DNA of 64,000 bases. Source: Saccharopolyspora hirsuta. Its GTDB lineage: Bacteria > Actinomycetota > Actinomycetes > Mycobacteriales > Pseudonocardiaceae. The stretch covers positions 124,001 to 188,000 of the forward strand of contig NZ_VWPH01000001.1 of assembly GCF_008630535.1 (NCBI RefSeq), written 5' to 3'. Of this stretch, positions 8,433-16,115 are shown one piece after another; within the stretch, counting starts at the first letter, position 1, and each line of letters opens with the position of its first letter. The notes under the pieces were generated by a model. That model made no database searches, was not told where the DNA came from, and saw only the letters and a list, made by a program, of their open reading frames with translations. A program made the position numbers and the translations under genes.

Positions 8433-8466
8433 CCCGCGGCTGCGTCTCGACTCGCTCCAACCGCGG

Positions 8467-8490
8467 TTTTCGATATGCCAGCGATACGCG
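8467..8490 (+). promoter_or_regulatory. VanR-box direct repeat upstream of vanR
   Basis: TTTTCGATATGC followed by CGATACGC: two CGATAYGC units on an 11-bp period, the spacing expected for an OmpR-type dimer. The same element recurs before vanH (13626-13650). A TACGAT -10 hexamer lies at 8499-8504, placing the transcription start at or next to the vanR ATG (8512), i.e. a leaderless mRNA with autoregulation. Confidence 0.7.
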
Positions 8491-8511
8491 CCCGCTCCTA
8501 CGATCGGGGGC

Positions 8512-9198
8512 ATGCGCGTGCTGGTCGTCGAGGACGAGCTGTACATGGCCGAGGCCATCCGCGATGGGCTGCGCTTGGAGGCGATCGCGGCCGACATCGC
8601 TGGTGACGGTGACACCGCTCTGGAGATGCTCAGCGTCAACTCCTACGACATCGCCGTCCTCGATCGGGACGTCCCCGGGCCCTCCGGCGACGAGATCGCC
8701 GAACGGATCGTCGCCTCGGGCAGCGGTATGCCGATCCTGATGCTCACCGCTGCCGACCGGCTGGACGACAAGGCTTCCGGGTTCGAGCTCGGCGCCGACG
8801 ACTACCTCACCAAGCCTTTCGAGCTGCGAGAGCTCGTGCTCCGCCTCCGAGCCCTCGACCGCAGGCGCGCCCACAGCAGGCCGCCGGTGCGGGAGCTCGC
8901 CGGGCTGCGGTTGGACCCGTTCCGCCGCGAGGTCTACCGGGACGGCCGGTACGTCGCGCTCACCCGGAAGCAGTTCGCGGTGCTCGAAGTCCTCGTGGCC
9001 GCCGAAGGCGGTGTCGTCAGCGCCGAGGAGCTGCTGGAACGGGCTTGGGACGAGAACGCCGACCCGTTCACCAACGCCGTGCGCATCACGGTGTCCGCGC
9101 TGCGCAAGCGGCTCGGTGAGCCCTGGCTGATCGCCACGGTGCCCGGCGTCGGCTACCGCATCGACACGGGGCCGGGTGGGGGAGGTGAACGTGGATAG
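8512..9198 (+). CDS. vanR: OmpR-family response regulator, glycopeptide-resistance type (VanR)
   Basis: 228-residue two-component response regulator. Receiver domain (1-120) has the acidic pair ED near residue 7-8, phospho-acceptor Asp51 in VLDRDVPG, Thr in LMLTA and Lys in YLTKPFELRELVLRL. The winged-helix output domain (about 130-225) includes RREVYRDGRYVALTRKQFAVLEVLV and VRITVSALRKRLG. Its stop overlaps the sensor kinase start. The gene faces the vanHAX operon whose promoter shares its VanR box, so it most likely activates vanHAX and itself on glycopeptide exposure. Confidence 0.9.
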   Translation: MRVLVVEDELYMAEAIRDGLRLEAIAADIAGDGDTALEMLSVNSYDIAVLDRDVPGPSGDEIAERIVASGSGMPILMLTAADRLDDKASGFELGADDYLTKPFELRELVLRLRALDRRRAHSRPPVRELAGLRLDPFRREVYRDGRYVALTRKQFAVLEVLVAAEGGVVSAEELLERAWDENADPFTNAVRITVSALRKRLGEPWLIATVPGVGYRIDTGPGGGGERG

Positions 9199-10279
9199 GG
9201 CGCCTGGGCTGAGCGTTCGTCTCAAGCTCACCTTCAGCTATGCCGGTTTCCTCATGATCGCCGGCGCTGTGCTGCTCGGGGCGTTCGCGGTGTTCCTGGC
9301 GGGATACCGGGAGCGGGCGCAGGACGCCGGCCAGGTCGTGATCGCGCCTTCGGGCGCCGAGCTGCTGCGTGAGTTCGCACCGGCGGCCGCGGCCGCGATC
9401 GTGTTCCTCCTGGTGTTCGGCTTCGCCGGAGGGTGGGTGCTCGCTGGGCGGATGCTGGCCCCGCTGACCCGCATCACCGATGCCACGCGCACGGCTGCGA
9501 GGGGGTCGCTCTCCCACCGGATCGAGCTGGAGGGCCGCCAGGACGAGTTCCGGGAGCTCGCCGACGCCTTCGACGGCATGCTCGCGCGGCTCGAAGCGCA
9601 CGTCGCCGAGCAGCAGCGCTTCGCGGCCAACGCTTCCCACGAGCTGCGCACTCCGCTCGCGATCACGCAGACCCTGCTCGACGTCGCCCGCAACGATCCG
9701 AACCGGGAAAGCAGCGAGCTCGACGAACGACTGCGCACCGTCAACGCCCGAGCCATCGAACTCACCGAAGCACTGCTCCTGCTCAGCCGCACCGACCAGC
9801 GCTCCTTCGCCCGGGACGACGTCGACCTGTCCCTCATCGCGGAAGAAGCCGCGGAAACGCTCCTCCCGCTCGCCGAGGAGCACGGCGTCGCCGTCGAAAC
9901 CTCCGGGGGCATCACCCCGACCGTCGGGTCCCACGCGCTCCTGCTGCAGCTGACCACGAACCTCCTGCACAACGCGATCGTCCACAACCTGCCCGAGAAC
10001 GGCACCGTTGAGGTCAGCACCGCTGCCGGTCCCCGGGGTGCCGTGCTCACGGTCGAGAACACCGGCAACAAGCTCAGCCCGCACGTGGTCCCCACCCTCA
10101 CCGAGCCGTTCCAGCGCGGCACCGAACGCACCCGCGGCGGCCACGCAGGTGCCGGTCTCGGCCTGGCGATCGCCAAGAGCATCACCCGGGCGCACGACGG
10201 GACGCTCACGCTCACCCCTCGCCCCGACGGCGGGCTCTGCGTCACGGTACGACTACCCGCCGCTCGGCAGGTCCCGTAG
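9191..10279 (+). CDS. vanS: Sensor histidine kinase, glycopeptide-resistance type (VanS)
   Basis: 362-residue membrane kinase. Two transmembrane helices (about 12-38 and 61-86) enclose only some 25 extracytoplasmic residues, a short sensor loop like that of actinomycete VanS. HAMP follows, then the H-box NASHELRTPLAITQTLLD (phospho-His near residue 152), N-box LLHNAIVHN and G-box HAGAGLGLAIAKS. I chose GTG 9191 since GGGGGAGG lies five bases upstream; GTG at 9176 is an alternative. It overlaps vanR by 8 bp and runs convergently into the C39-like gene, overlapping it by 27 bp. Confidence 0.88.
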   Translation: MDRAPGLSVRLKLTFSYAGFLMIAGAVLLGAFAVFLAGYRERAQDAGQVVIAPSGAELLREFAPAAAAAIVFLLVFGFAGGWVLAGRMLAPLTRITDATRTAARGSLSHRIELEGRQDEFRELADAFDGMLARLEAHVAEQQRFAANASHELRTPLAITQTLLDVARNDPNRESSELDERLRTVNARAIELTEALLLLSRTDQRSFARDDVDLSLIAEEAAETLLPLAEEHGVAVETSGGITPTVGSHALLLQLTTNLLHNAIVHNLPENGTVEVSTAAGPRGAVLTVENTGNKLSPHVVPTLTEPFQRGTERTRGGHAGAGLGLAIAKSITRAHDGTLTLTPRPDGGLCVTVRLPAARQVP

Positions 10280-10951
10280 GACGCTGTTGGTTCGTGGCGC
10301 TCCGATCAGGATTCCCCGGTTCGCGTGGAACCGCTCGAACACGTGCAGGGGTAGCGCTGCGGAGTCCGAGTTGTGGGAGTAGCCCGACGGGTTGTGGAAC
10401 CGCAGCACTCCGTCCTCGACCGCGTGGACCAGCACGAGGTGGCCTCCTCGTTGCGGAGCGCGGGTATCGGGGTCGCGAATCTCGGGAGACACCGAGGCGA
10501 TGAGGACCTGCCCGGGCCGCACCTCTCGGCTGGAGACCTGAATCGGCGTGCGCTCGACCAGTTCGCAGCGGAATCCGAACTGCGAGCTGACCCAGGCCAT
10601 GAACGGCCGGTAGATGAGCCCTCGGACCCTGCCGGAGGGCTCCACGACGTAGCAGCCCCGCTCCAGGGCCAGCGCGAGGAGTTCGCCCATCGTCATCCGG
10701 ACATCGGTCCAGCCGCGCAGCAGCGACTGCAGGCAGGCCAGACCGCAGACCTTGCGGGACCAGAACAGGTACTCCTCGTTCGAGCGGTATCCGTCGGCGG
10801 CCCAGTCGTGCCGCCGGGCGCGCGGCAGGAAGACCTCCAGCCCCGCTCGGTCGGTGCGCCGCACGACGACCTCGTCGTTGCGCTCCAAGCTGCCCCACTG
10901 CGAGACACAGCGGAGACGCCGGTCAGACGACGGGAAAGTCGAAGTAGTCAT
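10253..10951 (-). CDS. C39-like (papain-fold) cysteine peptidase in the van cluster
   Basis: 232-residue soluble protein. It shows a peptidase C39_2-like triad: Cys in KVCGLACLQSLLRGW, His in GGHLVLVHAV and Asn in LRFHNPSGYS. No signal peptide or membrane helix is visible. ATG 10951 gives a start that overlaps the end of vanX by 29 bp and brings in the segment RLRCVSQWGSLERNDEVVVRR, which looks coding; the GTG at about 10865 is a shorter alternative. Being last in the vanHAX operon it probably acts on peptidoglycan precursors or another peptide target, possibly replacing VanY, but this is inference. Confidence 0.7.
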   Translation of the reverse strand: MTTSTFPSSDRRLRCVSQWGSLERNDEVVVRRTDRAGLEVFLPRARRHDWAADGYRSNEEYLFWSRKVCGLACLQSLLRGWTDVRMTMGELLALALERGCYVVEPSGRVRGLIYRPFMAWVSSQFGFRCELVERTPIQVSSREVRPGQVLIASVSPEIRDPDTRAPQRGGHLVLVHAVEDGVLRFHNPSGYSHNSDSAALPLHVFERFHANRGILIGAPRTNSVLRDLPSGG

Positions 10952-11528
10952 CGGGATGGGGCTCGTTCCTGAGCGTGTAGTGCCACCATTCGCGGTCGTA
11001 CCGGTCGAACCCGCAGTCCTCCATGATGGAGCGGAGGTGCTCGCGGTTCCGGGCCTCGGTCGGCGTGATCCCGCGGGCACCGTGATGTGAGATCGGGTCC
11101 ATGAGGTCGTGGCGGCCGCCCATGGGCGCCAGCTCGCCGGTGGCGAGGTGGTAGAGCGTCAGGTCTACGGCGCTGCCCCGGCTGTGGCCGGATTTCGCGG
11201 CCACGTACCCGTGCTCGACCATCTCGGTGCGGTCGATGTTCGGGTAGTGCCGCATTTTCGTCCGGCCGTCCTCCGGCTGTTCGGCCCAGCGGAGGAAGCA
11301 GGCGACGGCGCGCTGCGGGCGGTACCCGTCCCAGAGGAGCAGCCCGAAGCCGAGGGAGGCCGCCTTCTCGCGCGCTTGCTCCAGGGCCGCGCACAGGGAC
11401 CGGGTGCCGACGATGCGGTTGGCGAGGTAGCCGTCCACCGGCTTGCCGGTGAAGTTGTCCCAGGTGGCGTACTTGGCGTCCCAGCGGATGCCCGGCACCC
11501 AGTCGTCGACGTAGCCGAAGTCGTTCAC
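10923..11528 (-). CDS. vanX: D-Ala-D-Ala dipeptidase VanX
   Basis: 201-residue zinc dipeptidase that destroys D-Ala-D-Ala so only D-Ala-D-Lac enters peptidoglycan. All known VanX residues are present, one position earlier than in the enterococcal enzyme: Arg70, Zn ligands His115 and Asp122 in SGHSRGSAVDLT, catalytic Glu180 and Zn ligand His183 in REWWHYTL. Cytoplasmic, no signal peptide. GTG start at 11528 overlaps the ligase stop by 4 bp (GTGA), so H-A-X are translationally coupled. Confidence 0.96.
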   Translation of the reverse strand: MNDFGYVDDWVPGIRWDAKYATWDNFTGKPVDGYLANRIVGTRSLCAALEQAREKAASLGFGLLLWDGYRPQRAVACFLRWAEQPEDGRTKMRHYPNIDRTEMVEHGYVAAKSGHSRGSAVDLTLYHLATGELAPMGGRHDLMDPISHHGARGITPTEARNREHLRSIMEDCGFDRYDREWWHYTLRNEPHPDDYFDFPVV

Positions 11529-12559
11529 CGCTTCGCCCCGTGCAACGTCGTGGAGATGAGCCGGTCGATCAGGTCGGGCAGCGGCACCCCGGCGGCGGCC
11601 ATCATCCGCGGGTAGCGGCTGTAGGAGGTCATGCCGGGCATGGTGTTGACCTCGTTGAGGACCACCTGCCCGTCGTCGGTGAGGAACATGTCGACGCGGG
11701 CGAGCCCCGCGCAGCCCAGGGTGCGGTAGATGGTCTTCGCGGTCTCCTGGACGAGCTGGCGCGATTCGTCGGAGATGTCGGCGGGAACGACGAACGTCGA
11801 GTTCTCCGATCCGGTCTCGGGGGAGTCCTCCTGGTGGATCCGGAAGAACCCGTGCGAGAGGTCGACCCGGTCCACCTCGCCAGTGACCAGGCCGGACGGT
11901 TCCTCCAGGACCGCGCAGCCGATCTCGCTGCCGGACACGGCCTCCTCGATCAGGACCTTCGAGTCGTACTGCCGCGCCGCGCTCAGCGCGCTCGGCAGCT
12001 CATCGGCCCGGGTGACCTTGCTGACGCCGAACGAGGAGCCGGAACGGGCGGGTTTCACGAAGACCGGATACCGGAGGCGGTCGGGATCGACCTCTCCGTC
12101 CTCCGCGACCACCCACCAGGTCGGGGTGGCGATTCCGGCGCTCCTGGCGAGGGTGTAGGCGAGTGCCTTGTCCATGCACGCGGCCGAGGCCTGAACGCCG
12201 CAGCCGACGTAGGGGATGCCGGAGAGCTCCAGCAAGCCCTGGATCGCGCCGTCCTCGCCGAGCCTGCCGTGAAGCACCGGCAGGACGACGTCGAGGTGCA
12301 CCGCCTCGTAGCCGTCGCGCTCCCCGATCAGCAGGCCGTGCACGCCCCGGTCTGGTGACAGCGTGACCGGACGAGCGTTCTCCCAGTCCGCGTCGGGGCC
12401 GTCGCAGAGCCTCCAGTCGCCGTCGGTCGTGATGCCGATCCAGAACGGCTCGTACTTCTCGGTGTCGAGGTTCCCCGCCACCTCCCGCGCCGACTTGACC
12501 GAGACGGGGTGCTCCTCGCAAGCACCTCCGAAGATGATTCCGACCTTCAACCTGCTCAT
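11525..12559 (-). CDS. vanA: D-Ala-D-Lac ligase (VanA type)
   Basis: 344-residue ATP-grasp ligase joining D-alanine and D-lactate. The N-terminal domain begins VGIIFGGACEEHPVSVKSAREV; VFVKPARSGSSFGVSKV and IEEAVSGSEIGCAVLE mark the ATP-grasp core, LARVDMFL and LNEVNTMPGMTSYSRYPRMMAAAG the metal and substrate site. The omega-loop GFFRIHQE carries His242, equivalent to the His of VanA that selects D-lactate over D-alanine, which distinguishes it from a housekeeping Ddl. Overlaps vanH and vanX by 4 bp each. Confidence 0.95.
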   Translation of the reverse strand: MSRLKVGIIFGGACEEHPVSVKSAREVAGNLDTEKYEPFWIGITTDGDWRLCDGPDADWENARPVTLSPDRGVHGLLIGERDGYEAVHLDVVLPVLHGRLGEDGAIQGLLELSGIPYVGCGVQASAACMDKALAYTLARSAGIATPTWWVVAEDGEVDPDRLRYPVFVKPARSGSSFGVSKVTRADELPSALSAARQYDSKVLIEEAVSGSEIGCAVLEEPSGLVTGEVDRVDLSHGFFRIHQEDSPETGSENSTFVVPADISDESRQLVQETAKTIYRTLGCAGLARVDMFLTDDGQVVLNEVNTMPGMTSYSRYPRMMAAAGVPLPDLIDRLISTTLHGAKR

Positions 12560-13584
12560 GCGGTTCTCCCGTTCTCGAAGTTCAGGCAGTTGAGGAGGCT
12601 GTTCTCGACCACGTCCCGCAGGGCGTGCTCCGTGTAGTAGGCGGAGTGCGGGGTGATCAGCACGTTCGGCAGGCGCTGCAGCCGCACCAGGGCCTCGTTC
12701 CCGAGATGCCTGTTCCGGCAGTCGGCGTAGAAGATCCCTTCCTCGCCTTCGATGACGTCCAGCGCCGCACCGCCCAACCTGCCGCGCTCCAACGCCGACA
12801 GGAGGGCCTCGGTGTCGACCAGCGGTCCGCGCCCGGTGTTGACCAGGTACGCGCCGTGCTTCATCCGCTCGATGCGGCGGCGATCGAGGAGGTGGTGCGT
12901 GTCCTCGGTGAGCGGGGTGTGGAGCGTGACGATGTCGCTCCGCTCGATCAGCTCGTCCAGAGGTACGTGGTCGGCGCTGGCGCGGGACGGCCTGTCGTGG
13001 GGCAGGACGCGGCACCCGAAGCCGCGCAGCCGGTCGATCACCGCGGTGCCGATGCGCCCCGTCCCGACCACGCCCACGGTCAGATCGCGCAGCTCCTTGC
13101 CGCGGGCCTCGAGCCGGTAGTCGTGAGAGTCGGTGCGGCGGACGGTGGATTTCGCGTGGCGCACGGCCATCAGCATCAACATCACCGCGTAGTCCGCCAC
13201 GCTGTCCGGCGAGTAGGCGACGTTGCCCACCGAGATGCCGACGCGCTCGGCGTGCTCCAGGTCGATGTGGTCGTAGCCGATGCTCCTGGTGGAGATGTAT
13301 TCCACACCGGCTTCGCGGAGCGCCAGGAGCGTCGAGCTGGTGATCCGGGCCTTGTGGCTCACGCTGATGCACCGACCACCGCGCGCCAGTTCGGCGTTGG
13401 CTTCGCAGACGGCCGACTCGACGATCGTCGGCGATGCACCGAGGCGGGCTCCCACCTCGCGGAACACGGCGGCTTCGTCCGGGCTGCACCCGAAGACCGT
13501 GAGCGAGGGGGACGGCTCGGCCATCGCCGGGGAGCGACGGTCCGCGGTCGCTCCGCTGTGGATCGAACCCAGTTCGCTGGCCAT
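12556..13584 (-). CDS. vanH: D-lactate dehydrogenase VanH
   Basis: 342-residue NAD(P)H-dependent D-2-hydroxyacid dehydrogenase reducing pyruvate to D-lactate for the VanA ligase. Rossmann motif VGVVGTGRIGTAVIDRLRGFG near residue 175; catalytic Arg in NTGRGPLVD, Glu in LDVIEGEEG and His in LITPHSAYYT. The N-terminus has about 25 extra residues; ATG at about 13524 (MAEPSPSLT) is a shorter alternative. First gene of the operon, with the VanR box 42-66 bp upstream of the ATG. Confidence 0.94.
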   Translation of the reverse strand: MASELGSIHSGATADRRSPAMAEPSPSLTVFGCSPDEAAVFREVGARLGASPTIVESAVCEANAELARGGRCISVSHKARITSSTLLALREAGVEYISTRSIGYDHIDLEHAERVGISVGNVAYSPDSVADYAVMLMLMAVRHAKSTVRRTDSHDYRLEARGKELRDLTVGVVGTGRIGTAVIDRLRGFGCRVLPHDRPSRASADHVPLDELIERSDIVTLHTPLTEDTHHLLDRRRIERMKHGAYLVNTGRGPLVDTEALLSALERGRLGGAALDVIEGEEGIFYADCRNRHLGNEALVRLQRLPNVLITPHSAYYTEHALRDVVENSLLNCLNFENGRTA

Positions 13585-13625
13585 GCTTCAAGTCAAGACA
13601 GCGCGGTGTTGCCAGCCTGTATGAG

Positions 13626-13650
13626 TTTTTCGATATGCGGACGATATGCC
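13626..13650 (-). promoter_or_regulatory. VanR-box direct repeat upstream of vanH
   Basis: On the plus strand it reads TTTTCGATATGCGGACGATA followed by TGCC: two CGATATGC units on an 11-bp period, nearly identical to the element before vanR. Because CGATATGC is almost its own reverse complement, opposite orientation relative to vanH is tolerable. It sits just upstream of a plausible -10 (TACAGG region, about 13614-13621 on the minus strand) for the vanHAX operon. Confidence 0.7.
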
Positions 13651-13726
13651 GCTCGATTCGCCCGCCAGGTCCACCGGGCCGACCGGAGAGCCCGATCGGC
13701 CCGGGGCGCGAGAAGGCCGAGCGGGG

Positions 13727-15061
13727 TCAGGCGGTGAGCGCCCCGTTCGGTGTGCGGGTGGATTCGGGGTCGTACCGGCGCAGGCCCACCAGGACGAGGG
13801 CGCCGAGCGCGACCACCGCGGCGGCGCCGACGTAGAGCTGCGTCGCGGAAGCCCCCGCGTCCTTGAGCACGCCCGCGATGGTCGGGGACAGGATGGCGCC
13901 GATGCGCCCCATCCCGAGTGCCCAGCCCATGCCGACGCTGCGGACGTTGGTCGGGTAGAGCGGCGGGCCGACGGTGTAGGTACCGGCGATGCAGCCGTTG
14001 ATCAGAGCGCCGACGACGACGCCGATGCCGAACCCGAGCCAGAGAGTCGAGGCGCTGATGATGAAGACGATCATCATCGCGGCCGAGAGCAGGGAGAACC
14101 CGATCAGCACGACCCGCGGCGCGCGCACGCGGGCGGCGACGCCGTAGAGGACCGAGCCGACCGTGCCGCCGAGTGAGATCGCCATCCCGGCTGTCACCGC
14201 CGCGCTCTCGGAGAGACCTTCCTCGACCAGCAGCGTGGGGGTCCAGCTGTTGACGAAGTAGAAGCCGAACATGACCGTGATGAAGGTGAGCCAGAGCAGG
14301 ATCGTCGGGGTCAGGAGCTGCTTGAGCCATCCCGCGCCGGTCCGGCCGGTGTCCGCCCGGGTGGTGGCCGCCTCGTCGAGGTCGGCGTCGGTGACGGCCG
14401 CCACCCGCATCCGGGCCAGCGTCCGGTTGATCCGCTCCAGCGCGCCGCTCGGACGGCGCTGTTCGAGGAAGGCGACCGACTCGGGCAGGACGGCGGCGAT
14501 CACGACCAGGGCGAGCAGGGTCCCAGCGCCCCCGGCGTAGAAGACGATTCTCCAGTCGCCGCCCACGGTGGCCTTCGCGACCAGGCTGGCCGCGGTGGCG
14601 CCGATCCCGTACCCGGCGGTGTAGATGCCGATGGCGAGGCCGCGGTTCTTGGCGTTGGAGAACTCGCTGGCGATCACGTTGGTGCTGGCCAGGATGCCCC
14701 CGACACCGATGCCGGTGATGAGGCGGAACAGGCCCATCACCGTCACCGACGGTGCCGCGGCCGCGCCGAACATGCCGATCGTGGCGAGGGCGAGGCTGAT
14801 CAGGATCAGCGGGCGCCGACCGATGAGGTCGGCGAAGGGGGCGAGCAGCATCGAGCCGATCGCCATCCCGATCAGCCCGACCGAGACCAGCAGGCCGAAC
14901 TCCGAGCCGGTGAGCGCGAACTCCTCGGTGACCGACGGCCCGGTGAAGGCGACTGCCATGACGTCGAAGCCGTCGAGGCAGTTCATGAAGGTGCACAGCG
15001 CGACGATCAGCCATTGGTAGCCGCTCATCGGTGCCTGCGAGATGCGTGCGGTGACGTTCAT
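13727..15061 (-). CDS. vanK: Aromatic-acid MFS transporter (AAHS family, VanK-like)
   Basis: 444-residue 12-TM proton symporter of the aromatic acid:H+ symporter family. N-terminus MSGYQWLIVALCTFMNCLDGFDVMAVAF carries the DGxD-type motif (LDGFDV) of AAHS proteins; the loop 2-3 motif is FADLIGRRPLILIS and a repeat follows in the second half. ATG 15061 has GGAG close upstream; ATG at about 15028 (MSGYQW) is an alternative. Placed directly after vanA-vanB, in the same order as vanABK of corynebacteria, it most likely imports vanillate and similar benzoates. Confidence 0.88.
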   Translation of the reverse strand: MNVTARISQAPMSGYQWLIVALCTFMNCLDGFDVMAVAFTGPSVTEEFALTGSEFGLLVSVGLIGMAIGSMLLAPFADLIGRRPLILISLALATIGMFGAAAAPSVTVMGLFRLITGIGVGGILASTNVIASEFSNAKNRGLAIGIYTAGYGIGATAASLVAKATVGGDWRIVFYAGGAGTLLALVVIAAVLPESVAFLEQRRPSGALERINRTLARMRVAAVTDADLDEAATTRADTGRTGAGWLKQLLTPTILLWLTFITVMFGFYFVNSWTPTLLVEEGLSESAAVTAGMAISLGGTVGSVLYGVAARVRAPRVVLIGFSLLSAAMMIVFIISASTLWLGFGIGVVVGALINGCIAGTYTVGPPLYPTNVRSVGMGWALGMGRIGAILSPTIAGVLKDAGASATQLYVGAAAVVALGALVLVGLRRYDPESTRTPNGALTA

Positions 15062-15109
15062 GGGGCTCCAGGTGGTGGGGGATCCGCGCGGACCCTGCGG
15101 TGCACCGGA

Positions 15110-16114
15110 TCAGGTGAGTCGGAGGGAGAGGACGGCGGGATCTCCCGAGCTGCTGCCGGATGCCACTGCTCGGGAGACGCAGAGGCACAACCTGTTCGAG
15201 CGCTCCTTCTGGGACTCGCTCAGGAAGACGTCGCGGTGGTCGATGGTGCCGGTGGCCTCGACCACCTTCGCCAGGCACAGCCCGCACTCGCCCTTGCGGC
15301 AGTCCGAGAGCGTGTCGACCCCGGCAGCCTCGAGGGCGTCGAGGATCGACGTGTCGGGTGCGACGGTGATCTCCCGGTCGAGGTCGGGGAGGCGTACCAG
15401 GAACTCCTCGGCCTGGTGCCGGCCGCTGGAACCGAACGTCTCGAAGCGCAGGTTGGGCACCGGCAGGTCGTGCTCGGCCCAACTGCGCGAGATGGCGTTC
15501 ATGAGCCCGATCGGGCCGCACATGTAGAGCTCGGTGCCCGCGGCGGCGGGTGCCCGGGCGATGTCGGCGACGAGGTCCTCCACCGACAGCGGGGTGCCCT
15601 CGTCGTCGACGTGGACGCGGACGCGGTCGCCGTGCTCGGCGACCAGATCGTCGAGGTAGGCCATGGCGGCGCGGCTGCGCCCGACGAGCACCAGCTGGTA
15701 GTCGGCGCCGCGCCGACGCAGCGCGGAGGCCATGGCCACCAGCGCGGTGACGCCGATGCCGCCCGCGACGAGCACGTAGCGGGTCGCGCCGACCGCGAGC
15801 GGGAAGTTCTGCAGCGGCCCGGTGACCCGCAGGTCGTCCCCGACGCGCAACCGGTGCATCGCGGCCGAGCCGCCGGACGACGTGGGGGAGAGCCGCACGC
15901 TGAGCGTCAGCCTGCGGCCGCCGTCCTCGGAGCGCACCACGGAGTAGGAACGCACCCGGCGGACGTCGTCCCCGATCTGGACGTCGATGTGCGTGCCGGG
16001 CGCGGCGTGCTCGGGCTGCTCGGGGGCCAGCACGATGCGGCGGATGCCGTCGGCGACGTCGGAGACCTCGACCACCCGGGCGCGCTGCCAGCGGGTCTGT
16101 GCCTGCACCGCCAT
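15110..16114 (-). CDS. vanB: Vanillate O-demethylase reductase subunit
   Basis: 334-residue phthalate-dioxygenase-reductase type protein. Domains in order: FMN-binding barrel (VRSYSVVRSEDGGRRLTLSV), NAD-binding domain (VLVAGGIGVTALVAMASAL and YMCGPIGLMNAI) and a C-terminal plant-type 2Fe-2S ferredoxin (CRKGECGLCLAKV plus a Cys near NRLCLCVSRA). It delivers electrons from NADH to the Rieske oxygenase encoded 1 bp upstream. The ~15-residue tail after the last cluster Cys is slightly longer than usual. The symbol refers to vanillate, not vancomycin. Confidence 0.9.
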   Translation of the reverse strand: MAVQAQTRWQRARVVEVSDVADGIRRIVLAPEQPEHAAPGTHIDVQIGDDVRRVRSYSVVRSEDGGRRLTLSVRLSPTSSGGSAAMHRLRVGDDLRVTGPLQNFPLAVGATRYVLVAGGIGVTALVAMASALRRRGADYQLVLVGRSRAAMAYLDDLVAEHGDRVRVHVDDEGTPLSVEDLVADIARAPAAAGTELYMCGPIGLMNAISRSWAEHDLPVPNLRFETFGSSGRHQAEEFLVRLPDLDREITVAPDTSILDALEAAGVDTLSDCRKGECGLCLAKVVEATGTIDHRDVFLSESQKERSNRLCLCVSRAVASGSSSGDPAVLSLRLT

Positions 16115-16115
16115 C

